Positions 40,179 through 51,052 of a stretch of 64,000 bases of DNA are shown here, piece by piece. Below the pieces are notes generated by a model that was given only the letters and a program-made list of their open reading frames with translations, was not told where the DNA came from and did no database searches. Numbering within the stretch: the stretch's first letter is position 1; every line of letters starts with the position of its first letter. Origin of the DNA: Pseudomonas sp. AN-1 (lineage in GTDB: Bacteria; Pseudomonadota; Gammaproteobacteria; Pseudomonadales; Pseudomonadaceae). The stretch spans positions 3,720,001 to 3,784,000 of the forward strand of contig NZ_CP139195.1 in assembly GCF_034057115.1 (NCBI RefSeq). Reading direction: 5' to 3'. The position numbers and the translations under genes were made by a program.

Positions 40179-40745
40179 ATGCGCCAGAAACCCGATGTTC
40201 TCGCCCGCGCCATCGTGGCCAAGAGCCGCCTGTTCACCGTCGAGGAGCTGCAGCTGCGCTTTTCCAACGGCGTCGAGCGCACCTACGAGCGGCTGCTCAG
40301 TCGCGGGCTGGGCTACGGGGCGGTGATGGTGGTGGCCATGGAGGACGCCGAGACCGTGCTGCTGATCGAGGAGTACTGCGCCGGTACCGATGGCTACGAG
40401 CTGTCGCTGCCCAAGGGGCTGATCGAGCCGGGCGAGGACGTGCTGGCGGCGGCCAACCGCGAGCTGAAGGAGGAGGCCGGCTTCGGTGCCCGCCAGCTCG
40501 AGCACATCACCGGCCTGTCGCTGTCGCCGGGCTACATGAGCCAGCGCATCCAGGTGGTGCTGGCCCGCGACCTCTATCCCGAGCGCCTGCCCGGCGACGA
40601 GCCGGAGGCGATCCGCGTCGAGCGCTTCAGCCTGCGCGACATCTCGCGTCTGGCGATGGCCGACAACTTCAGCGAGGGGCGCGCCCTGGCGGCACTGTAC
40701 CTGGTGCGCGACCTGCTGACCCAGCGCGGCGACTACCAGCCGTGA
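40179..40745 (+). CDS. nudE: NudE, ADP compounds (NADH/ADP-ribose) Nudix hydrolase
   Basis: 188 aa. Nudix enzyme that hydrolyses ADP-ribose, Ap3A and NADH. The full Nudix box GX5EX7REUXEEXGU is visible at about residues 80-102 (GLIEPGEDVL, then RELKEEAGFG). AAGGAG at 40165-40170, 8 nt before the ATG at 40179, fixes the start over an upstream in-frame ATG at 40143. Its stop is 8 bp before the cysQ ATG, so they form an operon. Confidence 0.94.
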   Translation: MRQKPDVLARAIVAKSRLFTVEELQLRFSNGVERTYERLLSRGLGYGAVMVVAMEDAETVLLIEEYCAGTDGYELSLPKGLIEPGEDVLAAANRELKEEAGFGARQLEHITGLSLSPGYMSQRIQVVLARDLYPERLPGDEPEAIRVERFSLRDISRLAMADNFSEGRALAALYLVRDLLTQRGDYQP

Positions 40746-40753
40746 GCCCGGCC

Positions 40754-41572
40754 ATGACTCATCCGCTGCTGCCCGCCGTGGTCGAGCTGGTGCGCCAGGC
40801 CGGCGCCGCTACCCTGCCGTTCTGGCGCGACGACGTGGCCATCGAGATCAAGGCCGACGCCTCGCCGGTGACCGCCGCCGACCTGGCCGCCCACCGCCTG
40901 CTTGCCGACGGTCTGGCGCGGCTGGCGAGCGATATCCCGGTACTGTCCGAGGAAGACTGCGAGATCGGCCTGGCGGTGCGTCGCCACTGGTCGCGCTGGT
41001 GGCTGGTCGACCCGCTGGACGGCACCAAGGAATTCATCGCCGGCAGCCCGGAGTTCACCGTCAACGTGGCGCTGGTCGAGCAGGGACGGGTGCTGTTCGG
41101 CGTGGTCGGCGTACCCGCGCGCGGGCTGTGCTACTACGGCGGCGCCGGCCTCGGCGCCTGGCGCCGGGACGATGCCGGCGAGCAGCCGATCGGCGTGCGC
41201 ATCGCTCCGCCCGAGGCCTTCACCGTGGTGGCCAGCCGCCGCCATTCCAGCCCGGCCCAGGAGCGCCTGCTCAGCGGCCTGAGCGCGCGCTTCGGCGACC
41301 TGACGCTGGCCAGCGTCGGCAGCTCGCTGAAGTTCTGCCTGCTCGCCGAGGGCAGCGCCGACTGCTATCCGCGCCTGGCGCCCACCTCGCAGTGGGACAC
41401 CGCGGCGGCGCAGGGCGTGCTGGAAGGCGCCGGCGGCGAGGTGCTCGACCTGCACGGCCGGCCGCTGGTCTACCCGGCGCGCGAGGACTACCTCAACCCG
41501 CACTTCCTCGCCCTGCCGCAGGCGGCGGAGTGGCGCGAGGAACTGCTGCAGCTGGCCCTGGCGCTGGATTGA
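40754..41572 (+). CDS. cysQ: CysQ, 3'(2'),5'-bisphosphate nucleotidase
   Basis: 272 aa. Magnesium-dependent, lithium-sensitive phosphatase that converts 3'-phosphoadenosine 5'-phosphate, a by-product of sulfate assimilation, to AMP. The inositol-monophosphatase superfamily motifs are present: VLSEED (metal-binding Glu), DPLDGTKEFI near 86-95 and SQWDTAAAQGVLEGAGG near the end. A GTG at 40742 overlapping the nudE stop is a possible alternative start in the same frame. Copy C of the GTAGGGT repeat follows. Confidence 0.94.
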   Translation: MTHPLLPAVVELVRQAGAATLPFWRDDVAIEIKADASPVTAADLAAHRLLADGLARLASDIPVLSEEDCEIGLAVRRHWSRWWLVDPLDGTKEFIAGSPEFTVNVALVEQGRVLFGVVGVPARGLCYYGGAGLGAWRRDDAGEQPIGVRIAPPEAFTVVASRRHSSPAQERLLSGLSARFGDLTLASVGSSLKFCLLAEGSADCYPRLAPTSQWDTAAAQGVLEGAGGEVLDLHGRPLVYPAREDYLNPHFLALPQAAEWREELLQLALALD

Positions 41573-41595
41573 GTGCGGGGCATCTAAGCTCATCG

Positions 41596-41659
41596 GTGCG
41601 CATGGCGCACCCTACGTCGTACCGCCTCGCTGCTTAGCCGTAGGGTGCGCCATGCGCAC
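41596..41659. repeat. GTAGGGT intergenic inverted repeat, copy C
   Basis: Perfect 21-bp arms at 41596-41616 and 41639-41659 around a 22-nt spacer, between convergent cysQ and the thioesterase-fold gene. The arms read CGTAGGGTGCGCCATGCGCA, as in copy D at 47268. It could act as a bidirectional terminator, although it lacks a U-run. Confidence 0.75.
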
Positions 41660-41684
41660 TCAGAGCCCTGGGTTCGGGCGCTGC

Positions 41685-42137
41685 CTACTTGTGCAGCACG
41701 TACTCCCCATGCAGATGCACCGCCGTCTCGCCGCTCGGCGCCGGGATGCGGATGTCCAGGTACAGGCGCGCGCGGCCGCGGCGGCGGTACATGGTCTCGA
41801 ACTTCTTCCACTCCGCCTCGCCCGGCGCCGCGCAGATCGCCACGGCCTCCTCGACCACCGGCAGCGGGTAGTCGATCTGTCCCCCCTTGATCACGATATG
41901 CCCGTCGTCGATGCCCGCCTCGCGCAGGCGCAGGGTCAGCCAGCCCCAGCCGGTCAGCACGCTGATGCTGTACAGGCTGCCGCCGAACATGCTGCCGGTG
42001 TGGTTGCTGTTGGGCGCCAGCGGCATGGCCAGGCGCAGTTCGTGGTTCTCCCAGCTGTGCACGCGCAGCTGCATGGCGCGGGTCAGCGGGATGTCGCGGT
42101 GGAGGAGGTCTTGCAGGTATTGGCAGTCGGGATGCAT
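41685..42137 (-). CDS. YiiD C-terminal-like / DUF4442 hotdog thioesterase-fold protein
   Basis: 150 aa. One hotdog domain: LAPNSNHTGSMFGGSLYSIS (about 40-60) is the active-site-like helix segment typical of the YiiD C-terminal thioesterase-like family; YPLPVVEEAVAIC follows. A CoA or ACP thioester substrate is likely but unidentified. I start at ATG 42135-42137 (MHPDCQYLQDLLHRDIPLTRAM), where the family resemblance begins; the open frame extends to 42386 without similarity. No operon partner is apparent. Confidence 0.82.
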   Translation of the reverse strand: MHPDCQYLQDLLHRDIPLTRAMQLRVHSWENHELRLAMPLAPNSNHTGSMFGGSLYSISVLTGWGWLTLRLREAGIDDGHIVIKGGQIDYPLPVVEEAVAICAAPGEAEWKKFETMYRRRGRARLYLDIRIPAPSGETAVHLHGEYVLHK

Positions 42138-42366
42138 GTCCGGGGGGATCCAGGTGCGCTGACAACAGGTGGCCAATGATCCTGCGTCGCGGCGGCCAGT
42201 GCAATCGCGCTGCCGCTTCGGCCGGTCATCGGCTGGTGGCTGGCCGTAGATGCCAGCGTTTCCAGCGGGAGTATAGTGAACGGATGCCGGCGCCTGCAGG
42301 GCGGTGGGGCGAGTCTGCTGCCGTTGCTGCCGGGCGGGGCTGAACGTACCTGCGGAGGTACTCGCC

Positions 42367-42744
42367 ATGAAAATGCATTCCTTCAATCAGTACTCGCACG
42401 ACCTGGGGATGGCGGTTCACGACCTGTGGCTCACCGCCAGGGTGAAGTCCGCCCTGGAAATGGCCAAGCCGACCCGTGGTCAGCATATCCACGTCAAGAC
42501 CCATGCCGGGGTGGTGGCCCTGAGCGGGCGGGTCGAATCGCACCGACTGTGCGAGCAGGCCATCGAGCTGGCCCGTGCGGTGCACGGCGTCAGCGAGGTG
42601 GATGCCCAGCAGCTGGAAATCTGGATGGTCGCTCCCGGCCATCTGCCCGAAGCGGGCAATGCCGAGGAAGGCGCCGACCACGAGGTCGAGATCGCCAGGC
42701 GCCGGGAACGGATCCGGGGGCCTCATGGTGGCGACACGCCCTGA
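42367..42744 (+). CDS. BON-domain protein
   Basis: 125 aa. A single BON domain spans about 20-88 (LTARVKSALEMAKPT, HVKTHAGVVALSGRVES, ARAVHGVSEVD). BON domains bind phospholipids or act as envelope or osmotic-stress modules, but here there is no signal peptide, so the protein is probably cytoplasmic. The C-terminal 35 residues are charged and unstructured. ATG at 42367 has GGAGG 8 nt upstream. It stands alone and is ended by a strong terminator shared with metK. Confidence 0.85.
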   Translation: MKMHSFNQYSHDLGMAVHDLWLTARVKSALEMAKPTRGQHIHVKTHAGVVALSGRVESHRLCEQAIELARAVHGVSEVDAQQLEIWMVAPGHLPEAGNAEEGADHEVEIARRRERIRGPHGGDTP

Positions 42745-42747
42745 TGA

Positions 42748-42783
42748 AAAAAGCCCCGCCAGCGTGCGCTGGCGGGGCTTTTT
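42748..42783. terminator. Bidirectional terminator between the BON gene and metK
   Basis: Arms 42748-42764 and 42767-42783 form a 17-bp perfect stem beginning AAAAAGCCCCGCC and ending GGCGGGGCTTTTT with a 2-nt TG loop. T runs on both strands make it suitable for the convergent BON gene and metK. Confidence 0.95.
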
Positions 42784-42798
42784 CGTGCTGCGGAGGAA

Positions 42799-43989
<1,191 letters not shown>

Positions 43990-44051
43990 CTATCGGTTCC
44001 TGTTATTACCGGTGGGTGAGTCGGCCTCGCGGCCGTGTCATACAGCAGTGT

Positions 44052-45032
44052 TCAATTCCGATCCGGGCGGGCGAAGTGCCGTACCTGGATCTGGAAACCG
44101 TTGCGCAGGCCCAGATAGAGGCTCTCGCCGCTCTCCAGGCCCGCCTCGGCGGCCCAGCGCGCCAGCTCGTCCTGATCGAAGCCCAGCCACAGATCGCCGC
44201 ACGCCTCGCGCGCCCAGCCCTGGGCATGGCTGCACAGCTCGGTCAGCAGCAGGCTGCCGCCCGGCCTGACCAGCCGCGCCAGCTGGCGCATCGCCGCGGC
44301 CGGCTCGGCGAAGTGGTGCAGCACCATGTTCAGCACCACGCAGTCGGCCGGCGCCTGTTCGTCATGCAGCGCGTCGGCCAGCTTCAGCTCGACGTTGGCC
44401 AGTCCCTCGGCCTGGCAGCGCTGGCGGGCCAGCTCGAGCATCGCCGGGCTGCTGTCCAGCGCGGTGACGGCGGCGAAGCGCCGCGCCAGCTCGGGCAGGA
44501 AGGCGCCGTCGCCGGGACCGACCTCCAGCGCCGTGGCGCTGAGCGGAAAGTGCAGGGCGTCGAGCAGAGCCAGCAGGCTGTCGCGGTACTGCGGCAGGCC
44601 GGCGATCAGGTCCTGCTGGGCGCGGAACTTCTCCACGGTGCGGGCGAAGAAGTCGTGCGCCGCGGCGGCGCGCTGCGCCTGCACCTCGGCGATGCGCGCC
44701 TGCACCGCGTCCGGCAGCTGCAGTTCGTCCACTTCCTCGAGCAGCGCCGCGTGCAGCGCGCTGCCGGTCTCGCCGCCGTGCGCCAGGGCGCGGCGGTAGA
44801 AGATCGCGGTGCCCTCGCGGCGGGTGGCCACCAGGCCGGCCTGGGCCAGCACCTTGAGGTGATGGCTGATCCCCGACTGGCGCATGGCGAAGATCTGCGC
44901 CAGCTCCAGTACGCCGAACGAGTCGCTGGCCAGCGCGCGCAGCACGCTCAGGCGCAGCGGGTCGCCGGCGGCCTTGCACAGGGCGGCCAGTTGCTCGCTC
45001 GGGGCGTGGCGGAAGGCGGGCTGCGTACTCAT
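44052..45032 (-). CDS. ArsR-family regulator fused to a SAM-dependent methyltransferase
   Basis: 326 aa. Residues about 10-90 form an ArsR-type winged helix ([36 protein letters not shown]). Residues about 165-325 form a class I methyltransferase with the SAM-binding motif [14 protein letters not shown] near 174 and [10 protein letters not shown]. No metal-binding cysteine pair is visible, so it is not an arsenic sensor. Its place just upstream of metK suggests it senses SAM or S-adenosylhomocysteine, as the ArsR-type SahR regulators do; that is inference. The start ATG 45030-45032 gives the expected length, with a weak ribosome site. A palindrome 46 bp upstream may be its operator. Confidence 0.88.
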   Translation of the reverse strand: MSTQPAFRHAPSEQLAALCKAAGDPLRLSVLRALASDSFGVLELAQIFAMRQSGISHHLKVLAQAGLVATRREGTAIFYRRALAHGGETGSALHAALLEEVDELQLPDAVQARIAEVQAQRAAAAHDFFARTVEKFRAQQDLIAGLPQYRDSLLALLDALHFPLSATALEVGPGDGAFLPELARRFAAVTALDSSPAMLELARQRCQAEGLANVELKLADALHDEQAPADCVVLNMVLHHFAEPAAAMRQLARLVRPGGSLLLTELCSHAQGWAREACGDLWLGFDQDELARWAAEAGLESGESLYLGLRNGFQIQVRHFARPDRN

Positions 45033-45077
45033 AAGGGGGCGAAGTCTAGTCGGCGCGTCGCGGTGGCGCAATGCCTG

Positions 45078-45095
45078 TATCAAAAAGTTTTGATA
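45078..45095. promoter_or_regulatory. Candidate ArsR-type operator between arsR-methyltransferase and tkt
   Basis: TATCAAAA (45078-45085) and TTTTGATA (45088-45095) are perfect inverted repeats with a 2-nt centre, in an AT-rich patch of a GC-rich intergenic region. It lies 46 bp upstream of the regulator start and 130 bp upstream of tkt. Symmetry and length fit ArsR-family operators; the link to this regulator is inferred. Confidence 0.55.
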
Positions 45096-45224
45096 TTGGC
45101 GCTCGGTCACGCTGCGGACGGCGGGCCGATTCGCGCGGATCGACCATCTGTGATTGCCCGTTCCCCCGCCTGTGGGCGAAAATGGCGGCCTTTTTTCGTC
45201 AAGCCCCCCTGCAGGAGACCAGCG

Positions 45225-47225
45225 ATGCCCAGCCGTCGTGACCGAGCCAATGCCATTCGTGCCCTCAGCATGGATGCCGTGCAGAAAGCCAACAGCGGCC
45301 ATCCCGGCGCACCCATGGGCATGGCGGACATCGCCGAAGTGCTGTGGCGCGACTTCCTCAAGCACAACCCGCAGAACCCGCAGTGGGCCGACCGCGACCG
45401 CTTCGTGCTGTCCAACGGCCACGGCTCGATGCTGATCTACTCGCTGCTGCACCTGACCGGCTACGACCTGTCGATCGACGACCTCAAGCAGTTCCGCCAG
45501 CTGCACAGCCGCACCCCGGGCCACCCGGAATACGGCTACACCCCGGGCGTGGAGACCACCACCGGTCCGCTCGGCCAGGGCATCGCCAACGCGGTCGGCT
45601 TCGCCATCGCCGAGAAGGTGCTGGGCGCGCAGTTCAACCGCCCGGGCCACGCCATCGTCGACCACAACACCTACGTGTTCCTCGGCGACGGCTGCATGAT
45701 GGAAGGCATCAGCCACGAAGTCTGCTCGCTGGCCGGCACCCTGGGCCTGGGCAAGCTGGTCGCCTTCTACGACGACAACGGCATCTCCATCGACGGCGAG
45801 GTCGAGGGCTGGTTCACCGACGACACCCCGGCGCGCTTCGAGGCCTACGGCTGGCAGGTGATCCGCAACGTCGACGGCCACGACGCCGACGAGATCAAGA
45901 TGGCCATCGAGACCGCGCGCGCCGAGAGCGAGCGTCCGACCCTGATCTGCTGCAAGACCGTGATCGGCTTCGGTTCGCCGAACAAGGGTGGCAAGGAAGA
46001 GTGCCACGGCGCGCCGCTGGGCGATGCCGAGATCGCCGCCACCCGCGCCCAGCTCGGCTGGAACCATGGTCCGTTCGAGATCCCCGCCGACATCCAGGCC
46101 GAGTGGGACGCGAAAGAGGCCGGCGCTGCCCGCGAGGCCGCCTGGAACGAGCGCTTCGCCGCCTACGCCGCCGAGTTCCCGGAGCTGGCCGCCGAGTTCC
46201 AGCGCCGCCTGGCCGGCGAGCTGCCGGCCGACTTCGCCGAGAAGGCCGCCGCCTACGTGGCGGAAGTCGCCGCCAAGGGCGAGACCATCGCCAGCCGCAA
46301 GGCCAGCCAGAACACCCTCAACGCCTTCGGCCCGCTGCTGCCCGAGTTCCTCGGCGGCTCGGCGGACCTGGCCGGCTCCAACCTGACCCTGTGGAAGGGC
46401 TGCAAGGGCCTGGCCCATGACGACGCCGGCGGCAACTACGTGCACTACGGCGTGCGCGAGTTCGGCATGAGCGCGATCATGAACGGCGTCGCCCTGCACG
46501 GCGGCTTCATCCCTTACGGCGCCACCTTCCTGATCTTCATGGAATACGCGCGCAACGCCGTGCGCATGTCGGCGCTGATGAAGCAGCGCGTGCTCTACGT
46601 GTTCACCCACGACTCCATCGGTCTGGGCGAGGACGGCCCGACCCACCAGCCGATCGAGCAACTGGCCAGCCTGCGCGGCACCCCGAACCTGGACTGCTGG
46701 CGCCCGGCCGACGCCGTGGAATCGGCGGTGGCCTGGAAGTACGCCATCGAGCGCAACGACGGTCCGTCGGCGCTGGTGTTCAGCCGCCAGAACCTGCCGC
46801 ACCAGGCGCGCAGCGAGCAGCAGATCGCCGATATCGCCCGTGGTGGTTATGTCCTGAAGGACTGCGCCGGCGAGCCGGAACTGATCCTGATCGCCACCGG
46901 CTCGGAAGTCGGCCTGGCCGTGCAGGCCTTCGAGGCGCTGACCGCCCAGGGCCGCCAGGTGCGCGTGGTGTCGATGCCGTCGACCAGCGTGTTCGACCAG
47001 CAGGACGCCGCCTGGAAGCAGGCCGTGCTGCCGGTGCAGGTCGGCGCGCGCATCGCCATCGAGGCCGCGCATGCCGACTTCTGGTACAAGTACGTCGGCC
47101 TGGAAGGCCGCATCATCGGCATGACCACCTTCGGCGAATCCGCGCCGGCCGGGCAGCTGTTCGAGGAGTTCGGCTTCACCCTCGACAACGTGCTGGCCAC
47201 CGCCGAAGAGCTGCTGGAAGACTGA
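45225..47225 (+). CDS. tkt: Transketolase
   Basis: 666 aa. Thiamine-diphosphate enzyme that moves two-carbon units between sugar phosphates in the pentose phosphate pathway. It shows the full domain order: [19 protein letters not shown], the thiamine motif [18 protein letters not shown]...DDN (about 153-185), [16 protein letters not shown] in the pyrimidine domain and SRQNLPHQ. The start ATG 45225 has CAGGAG about 8 nt upstream. It leads a plus-strand cluster with epd, pgk and fba, each gap containing either a repeat or short leader. Confidence 0.97.
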   Translation: MPSRRDRANAIRALSMDAVQKANSGHPGAPMGMADIAEVLWRDFLKHNPQNPQWADRDRFVLSNGHGSMLIYSLLHLTGYDLSIDDLKQFRQLHSRTPGHPEYGYTPGVETTTGPLGQGIANAVGFAIAEKVLGAQFNRPGHAIVDHNTYVFLGDGCMMEGISHEVCSLAGTLGLGKLVAFYDDNGISIDGEVEGWFTDDTPARFEAYGWQVIRNVDGHDADEIKMAIETARAESERPTLICCKTVIGFGSPNKGGKEECHGAPLGDAEIAATRAQLGWNHGPFEIPADIQAEWDAKEAGAAREAAWNERFAAYAAEFPELAAEFQRRLAGELPADFAEKAAAYVAEVAAKGETIASRKASQNTLNAFGPLLPEFLGGSADLAGSNLTLWKGCKGLAHDDAGGNYVHYGVREFGMSAIMNGVALHGGFIPYGATFLIFMEYARNAVRMSALMKQRVLYVFTHDSIGLGEDGPTHQPIEQLASLRGTPNLDCWRPADAVESAVAWKYAIERNDGPSALVFSRQNLPHQARSEQQIADIARGGYVLKDCAGEPELILIATGSEVGLAVQAFEALTAQGRQVRVVSMPSTSVFDQQDAAWKQAVLPVQVGARIAIEAAHADFWYKYVGLEGRIIGMTTFGESAPAGQLFEEFGFTLDNVLATAEELLED

Positions 47226-47265
47226 TGCCGTCAGGGTGGATGGCTGCGGCCATCCACCGATCCTC

Positions 47266-47324
47266 GGGTAGGGTGCGCCGTGCGCACCGCCGGTTCGTCT
47301 GTGGTGCGCATGGCGCACCCTACG
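47266..47324. repeat. GTAGGGT intergenic inverted repeat, copy D
   Basis: Arms 47268-47288 and 47303-47323 are 21 nt with a single G/T wobble, spacer 14 nt. Arms are nearly identical to copy C (41596-41659). It lies between tkt and epd, 42 bp before the epd ATG. Confidence 0.7.
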
Positions 47325-47365
47325 AGGTGCTCCCCCGAGCCGAGCGACAGACACTGCGAGATCCC

Positions 47366-48418
47366 ATGCCCAACCGTCCCTACAAAGTCGCCCTCAACGG
47401 CTACGGCCGCATCGGTCGCTGCGTGCTGCGCGCCCTCTACGAGCGCGGCGCGGATGCCGGCCTGGAAATCGTCGCCCTCAACGATCTGGCCGACCAGGCC
47501 AGCATCGAGTACCTGACCCGCTTCGACTCCACCCACGGCCGCTTCCCCGGCGAGGTGAAGGTCGCCGGCGACTGCCTGCACCTCAACGGCGACTGCGTGA
47601 AGGTGCTGCGCCAGGCGACGCCGGAGGGTATCGACTGGGCCGCACTGGGCGTCGACCTGGTGCTGGAGTGCTCGGGCGTCTACCACAGCCGCGCCGACGG
47701 CGAACGCTTCCTCGCTGCCGGGGCGCCGCGCGTGCTGTTCTCGCAGCCGATGGCCAGCGAGCAGGACGTCGACGCCACCATCGTCTACGGCGTCAACCAG
47801 GCCAGCCTGAGCGGCGCCGAGCGGCTGCTGTCCAACGCCTCCTGCACCACCAACTGCAGCGTGCCGCTGCTCAAGCTGCTCGACGAGGCGGTCGGTCTCG
47901 ACTACGTGACCATCACCACCATCCACTCGGCGATGAACGACCAGCCGGTGATCGACGCCTATCACCACGAGGACCTGCGCCGCACCCGCTCGGCGTTCCA
48001 GTCGGTGATCCCGGTGTCGACCGGGCTCGCCCGCGGCATCGAGCGCCTGCTTCCCGAGCTGTCCGGACGGGTCAGGGCCAAGGCGATCCGCGTGCCGACG
48101 GTCAACGTGTCCTGCCTGGACATCACCCTGCAGACCCGCCGCGACACCACGGCGGCCGAGATCAACCGCGTGCTGCGCGAGGCCGCCGAGCAGGGCCCGC
48201 TGCAGGGCCTGGTGGCCTACACCGAGCTGCCCCACGCCAGCTGCGACTTCAACCACGACCCCCACTCGGCCATCGTCGATGGCAGCCAGACCCTGGTTTC
48301 CGGCCCGCGGCTGGTCAACCTGCTGGCCTGGTTCGACAACGAGTGGGGCTTTGCCAACCGCATGCTCGACGTGGCGGAACACTTCCTGCGCGTCGCCCAT
48401 CGCCCACAGCCCATGTAA
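47366..48418 (+). CDS. epd: Erythrose-4-phosphate dehydrogenase
   Basis: 350 aa. Member of the GAPDH family that oxidises erythrose 4-phosphate to 4-phosphoerythronate, feeding pyridoxal 5'-phosphate synthesis. The NAD-binding motif ALNGYGRIGRCVLRAL is at residues 9-24, the catalytic Cys in SNASCTTNC near 156, and WFDNEWGFANRM near the end. Location between tkt and pgk, and the Epd-type sequence HSAMNDQPVIDAYHH, support Epd over glycolytic GAPDH. ATG at 47366; the frame runs upstream into the repeat without being coding. Confidence 0.92.
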   Translation: MPNRPYKVALNGYGRIGRCVLRALYERGADAGLEIVALNDLADQASIEYLTRFDSTHGRFPGEVKVAGDCLHLNGDCVKVLRQATPEGIDWAALGVDLVLECSGVYHSRADGERFLAAGAPRVLFSQPMASEQDVDATIVYGVNQASLSGAERLLSNASCTTNCSVPLLKLLDEAVGLDYVTITTIHSAMNDQPVIDAYHHEDLRRTRSAFQSVIPVSTGLARGIERLLPELSGRVRAKAIRVPTVNVSCLDITLQTRRDTTAAEINRVLREAAEQGPLQGLVAYTELPHASCDFNHDPHSAIVDGSQTLVSGPRLVNLLAWFDNEWGFANRMLDVAEHFLRVAHRPQPM

Positions 48419-48430
48419 AGGACTGAGCCC

Positions 48431-49594
48431 ATGACTGTTTTGAAGATGACCGACCTGGATCTCGCCGGCAAGCGCGTGCTGATCCGCGAAGACCTCAACG
48501 TTCCGGTGAAGGACGGCGTGGTCAAGAGCGACGCGCGCATCGTCGCCTCCCTGCCGACCATCAAGCTGGCGCTGGAGAAGGGCGCGGCGGTCATGGTCTG
48601 CTCGCACCTGGGCCGTCCGACCGAGGGCGAGTTCTCCGCCGAGAACAGCCTGCAGCCGGTCGCCGACTACCTGTCCAAGGCCCTCGGCCGCGAAGTGCCG
48701 CTGGTCAGCGACTACCTGGGCGGCGTCGACGTGCAGCCGGGCCAGGTGGTGCTGTTCGAGAACGTGCGCTTCAACAAGGGCGAGAAGAAGAACGCCGACG
48801 AGCTGGCGCAGCAGTACGCCGCGCTGTGCGACGTGTTCGTCATGGACGCCTTCGGCACCGCCCACCGCGCCGAGGGCTCGACCCACGGCGTCGCCAAGTT
48901 CGCCAAGGTCGCCGCGGCCGGCCCGCTGCTGGCCGCCGAGCTGGACGCCCTGGGCAAGGCCCTCGACAAGCCGGCCCGGCCGATGGTCGCCATCGTCGCC
49001 GGCTCCAAGGTCTCCACCAAGCTCGACGTGCTGAATTCCCTGGCCGAGATCTGCGACCAGCTGATCGTCGGCGGCGGCATCGCCAACACCTTCCTCGCCG
49101 CCGCCGGCTACAAGGTCGGCAAGTCGCTGCATGAAGCCGACCTGCTGGACACCGCCAAGGCCATCGCCGCCAAGGTCGCCGTGCCGCTGCCGGTCGACGT
49201 GGTGGTCGCCAAGGAGTTCGCCGAAACCGCCGAAGCGACGGTCAAACTGATCGGCGACGTGGCCGACGACGACATGATCCTCGACATCGGCCCGCAGACC
49301 GCCGCCATGTTCGGCGAGATGCTCAAGGCCTCGCAGACCATCCTGTGGAACGGCCCGGTCGGTGTGTTCGAGTTCGACCAGTTCGGCAACGGCACCAAGG
49401 TGCTGGCCCAGGCCATCGCCGAGAGCCCGGCGTTCTCCATCGCCGGCGGCGGCGACACCCTGGCGGCCATCGACAAGTACGGCGTGGCCGAGCGCATCTC
49501 CTACATCTCCACCGGCGGCGGCGCCTTCCTCGAGTTCGTCGAGGGCAAGGTCCTGCCGGCCGTGGCGGTGCTGGAAGAGCGCGCCAAGGCCTGA
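48431..49594 (+). CDS. pgk: Phosphoglycerate kinase
   Basis: 387 aa, the Pseudomonas length. Interconverts 1,3-bisphosphoglycerate and ADP with 3-phosphoglycerate and ATP. The N-terminal substrate motif [16 protein letters not shown] and the hinge and ATP regions ([44 protein letters not shown]) are intact. It starts 12 bp after the epd stop, with AAAGGACTGA providing the ribosome site, so the two are co-transcribed. Copy E of the repeat separates it from fba. Confidence 0.97.
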   Translation: MTVLKMTDLDLAGKRVLIREDLNVPVKDGVVKSDARIVASLPTIKLALEKGAAVMVCSHLGRPTEGEFSAENSLQPVADYLSKALGREVPLVSDYLGGVDVQPGQVVLFENVRFNKGEKKNADELAQQYAALCDVFVMDAFGTAHRAEGSTHGVAKFAKVAAAGPLLAAELDALGKALDKPARPMVAIVAGSKVSTKLDVLNSLAEICDQLIVGGGIANTFLAAAGYKVGKSLHEADLLDTAKAIAAKVAVPLPVDVVVAKEFAETAEATVKLIGDVADDDMILDIGPQTAAMFGEMLKASQTILWNGPVGVFEFDQFGNGTKVLAQAIAESPAFSIAGGGDTLAAIDKYGVAERISYISTGGGAFLEFVEGKVLPAVAVLEERAKA

Positions 49595-49603
49595 GGCCAT
49601 GAC

Positions 49604-49684
49604 CGTAGGGTGGACAACGGCGCAGCCTTGTCCACCGTGGGCGCCGATTGGTGGACAAGCGCTGCGCGCGTTGTCCACCCTACG
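49604..49684. repeat. GTAGGGT intergenic inverted repeat, copy E
   Basis: Outer arms CGTAGGGTGGACAACG (49604-49619) and its exact complement (49669-49684). Inside, CTTGTCCACC and GGTGGACAAG form a second stem-pair, so the element can fold as nested or alternate hairpins. It lies between pgk and fba. Confidence 0.7.
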
Positions 49685-49766
49685 CCGACCGTAAGCATAT
49701 TGCGCCCGACCTGCCCCTGCGGCAGGCTGGGCACCGATCAAACGACCCTTACTGGGAGCTACACAG

Positions 49767-50831
49767 ATGGCACTTATCAGCATGCGCCAGCTGCTGGACC
49801 ACGCCGCCGAATACGGCTACGGCGTGCCGGCCTTCAACGTCAACAACCTCGAGCAGATGCGCGCCATCATGGAAGCGGCCGACAAGACCGACTCCCCGGT
49901 GATCGTCCAGGCTTCCGCCGGCGCCCGCAAGTACGCCGGCGCGCCCTTCCTGCGCCACCTGATCCTCGCCGCCATCGAGGAATTCCCGCACATTCCGGTG
50001 TGCATGCACCAGGACCACGGCACCAGCCCGGACGTCTGCCAGCGCTCGATCCAGCTGGGCTTCAGCTCGGTGATGATGGACGGCTCGCTGATGGCCGACG
50101 GCAAGACCCCGGCCGACTACGACTACAACGTGCGCGTGACCCAGCAGACCGTGGCCATGGCCCACGCCTGCGGCGTGTCGGTGGAAGGCGAGCTGGGCTG
50201 CCTGGGCAGCCTGGAAACCGGCCAGGCCGGTGAGGAAGACGGCGTCGGCGCCGAGGGCACCCTCGACCACAGCCAGATGCTCACCGATCCGGAAGAGGCG
50301 GCGGCCTTCGTCAAGGCCACCCAGGTCGACGCCCTGGCCATCGCCATCGGCACCAGCCACGGCGCCTACAAGTTCACCAAGCCGCCGACCGGCGACGTGC
50401 TGGCCATCGAGCGCATCAAGGAAATCCACAAGCGCATCCCCAACACCCACCTGGTGATGCACGGCTCCAGCTCGGTGCCGCAGGAGTGGCTGGCGATCAT
50501 CAACCAGTACGGTGGCGACATCAAGGAAACCTACGGCGTGCCGGTCGAGGAGATCGTCGAGGGCATCAAGCACGGCGTGCGCAAGGTCAACATCGACACC
50601 GACCTGCGCCTGGCCTCCACCGGCGCCATGCGCCGCATGATGGCCGAGCAGCCGAGCGAGTTCGACCCGCGCAAGTTCTTCGCCAAGACCATCGAGGCCA
50701 TGCGCGACATCTGCATCGCCCGCTACGAAGCCTTCGGCACCGCCGGCAATGCTTCGAAGATCAAGCCGATCTCCCTGGAAGGCATGTTCCAGCGCTACGC
50801 CCGCGGCGAGCTGGCCGCCAAGGTCAACTGA
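49767..50831 (+). CDS. fba: Class II fructose-bisphosphate aldolase
   Basis: 354 aa. Zinc-dependent aldolase joining dihydroxyacetone phosphate and glyceraldehyde 3-phosphate; used mainly for gluconeogenesis in pseudomonads. Metal-binding [12 protein letters not shown] (about 79-90), the phosphate loop MDGSLM and [13 protein letters not shown], and [10 protein letters not shown] are visible. GGGAGCTACAC precedes the ATG at 49767. A stem-loop at 50859-50885 probably ends the transcript. Confidence 0.97.
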   Translation: MALISMRQLLDHAAEYGYGVPAFNVNNLEQMRAIMEAADKTDSPVIVQASAGARKYAGAPFLRHLILAAIEEFPHIPVCMHQDHGTSPDVCQRSIQLGFSSVMMDGSLMADGKTPADYDYNVRVTQQTVAMAHACGVSVEGELGCLGSLETGQAGEEDGVGAEGTLDHSQMLTDPEEAAAFVKATQVDALAIAIGTSHGAYKFTKPPTGDVLAIERIKEIHKRIPNTHLVMHGSSSVPQEWLAIINQYGGDIKETYGVPVEEIVEGIKHGVRKVNIDTDLRLASTGAMRRMMAEQPSEFDPRKFFAKTIEAMRDICIARYEAFGTAGNASKIKPISLEGMFQRYARGELAAKVN

Positions 50832-50858
50832 TCCGGCGCGTTCGCTTCTAGTAGTCCC

Positions 50859-50885
50859 ACAAGGCCCGCCGCGTGCGGGCCTTGT
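50859..50885. terminator. Stem-loop after fba
   Basis: Arms ACAAGGCCCGC (50859-50869) and GCGGGCCTTGT (50875-50885) with a 5-nt loop, 27 bp after the stop. No U-run follows, so termination strength is uncertain. Confidence 0.55.
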
Positions 50886-50898
50886 GCTGTCCGGACCA

Positions 50899-51052
50899 GA
50901 ACCTGTCCACGATCTCGCGAGCTAGAGCCAGGCGAGGCCTCGGCGGCCCCGCAAAATCGGTTGAGGAAGCGGAGTTTGCTGGTTGCAAATGAGCACTCCG
51001 AAACCGATTTCAACGCAGCATGGCCGACGCGCAGCAGATCGTGGGCGGGTTC
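50899..51052. repeat. Structured element of about 155 nt with long imperfect inverted ends
   Basis: End arms 50899-50915 and 51036-51052 pair over 17 nt if two G-T wobbles are allowed. Inside, AAATCGGTT (50954-50962) pairs with AACCGATTT (51002-51010), CGGAGT (50970-50975) with ACTCCG (50995-51000), and TTTGC (50975-50979) with GCAAA (50985-50989). It ends exactly against the FKBP stop codon. It may be a small mobile (MITE-like) or RNA element. No gene is visible. Confidence 0.5.

Noticed and set aside
43990-44051. A SAM or SAH riboswitch ahead of metK
   Set aside because: Only 62 bp with one small GC hairpin; no feature of the known SAM or SAH riboswitch cores is visible.
45033-47354. A long upstream extension of the ArsR-methyltransferase frame, antisense to tkt
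   Set aside because: The extension is opposite a well-supported tkt gene and not similar to any protein; the ArsR domain begins normally at 45032.
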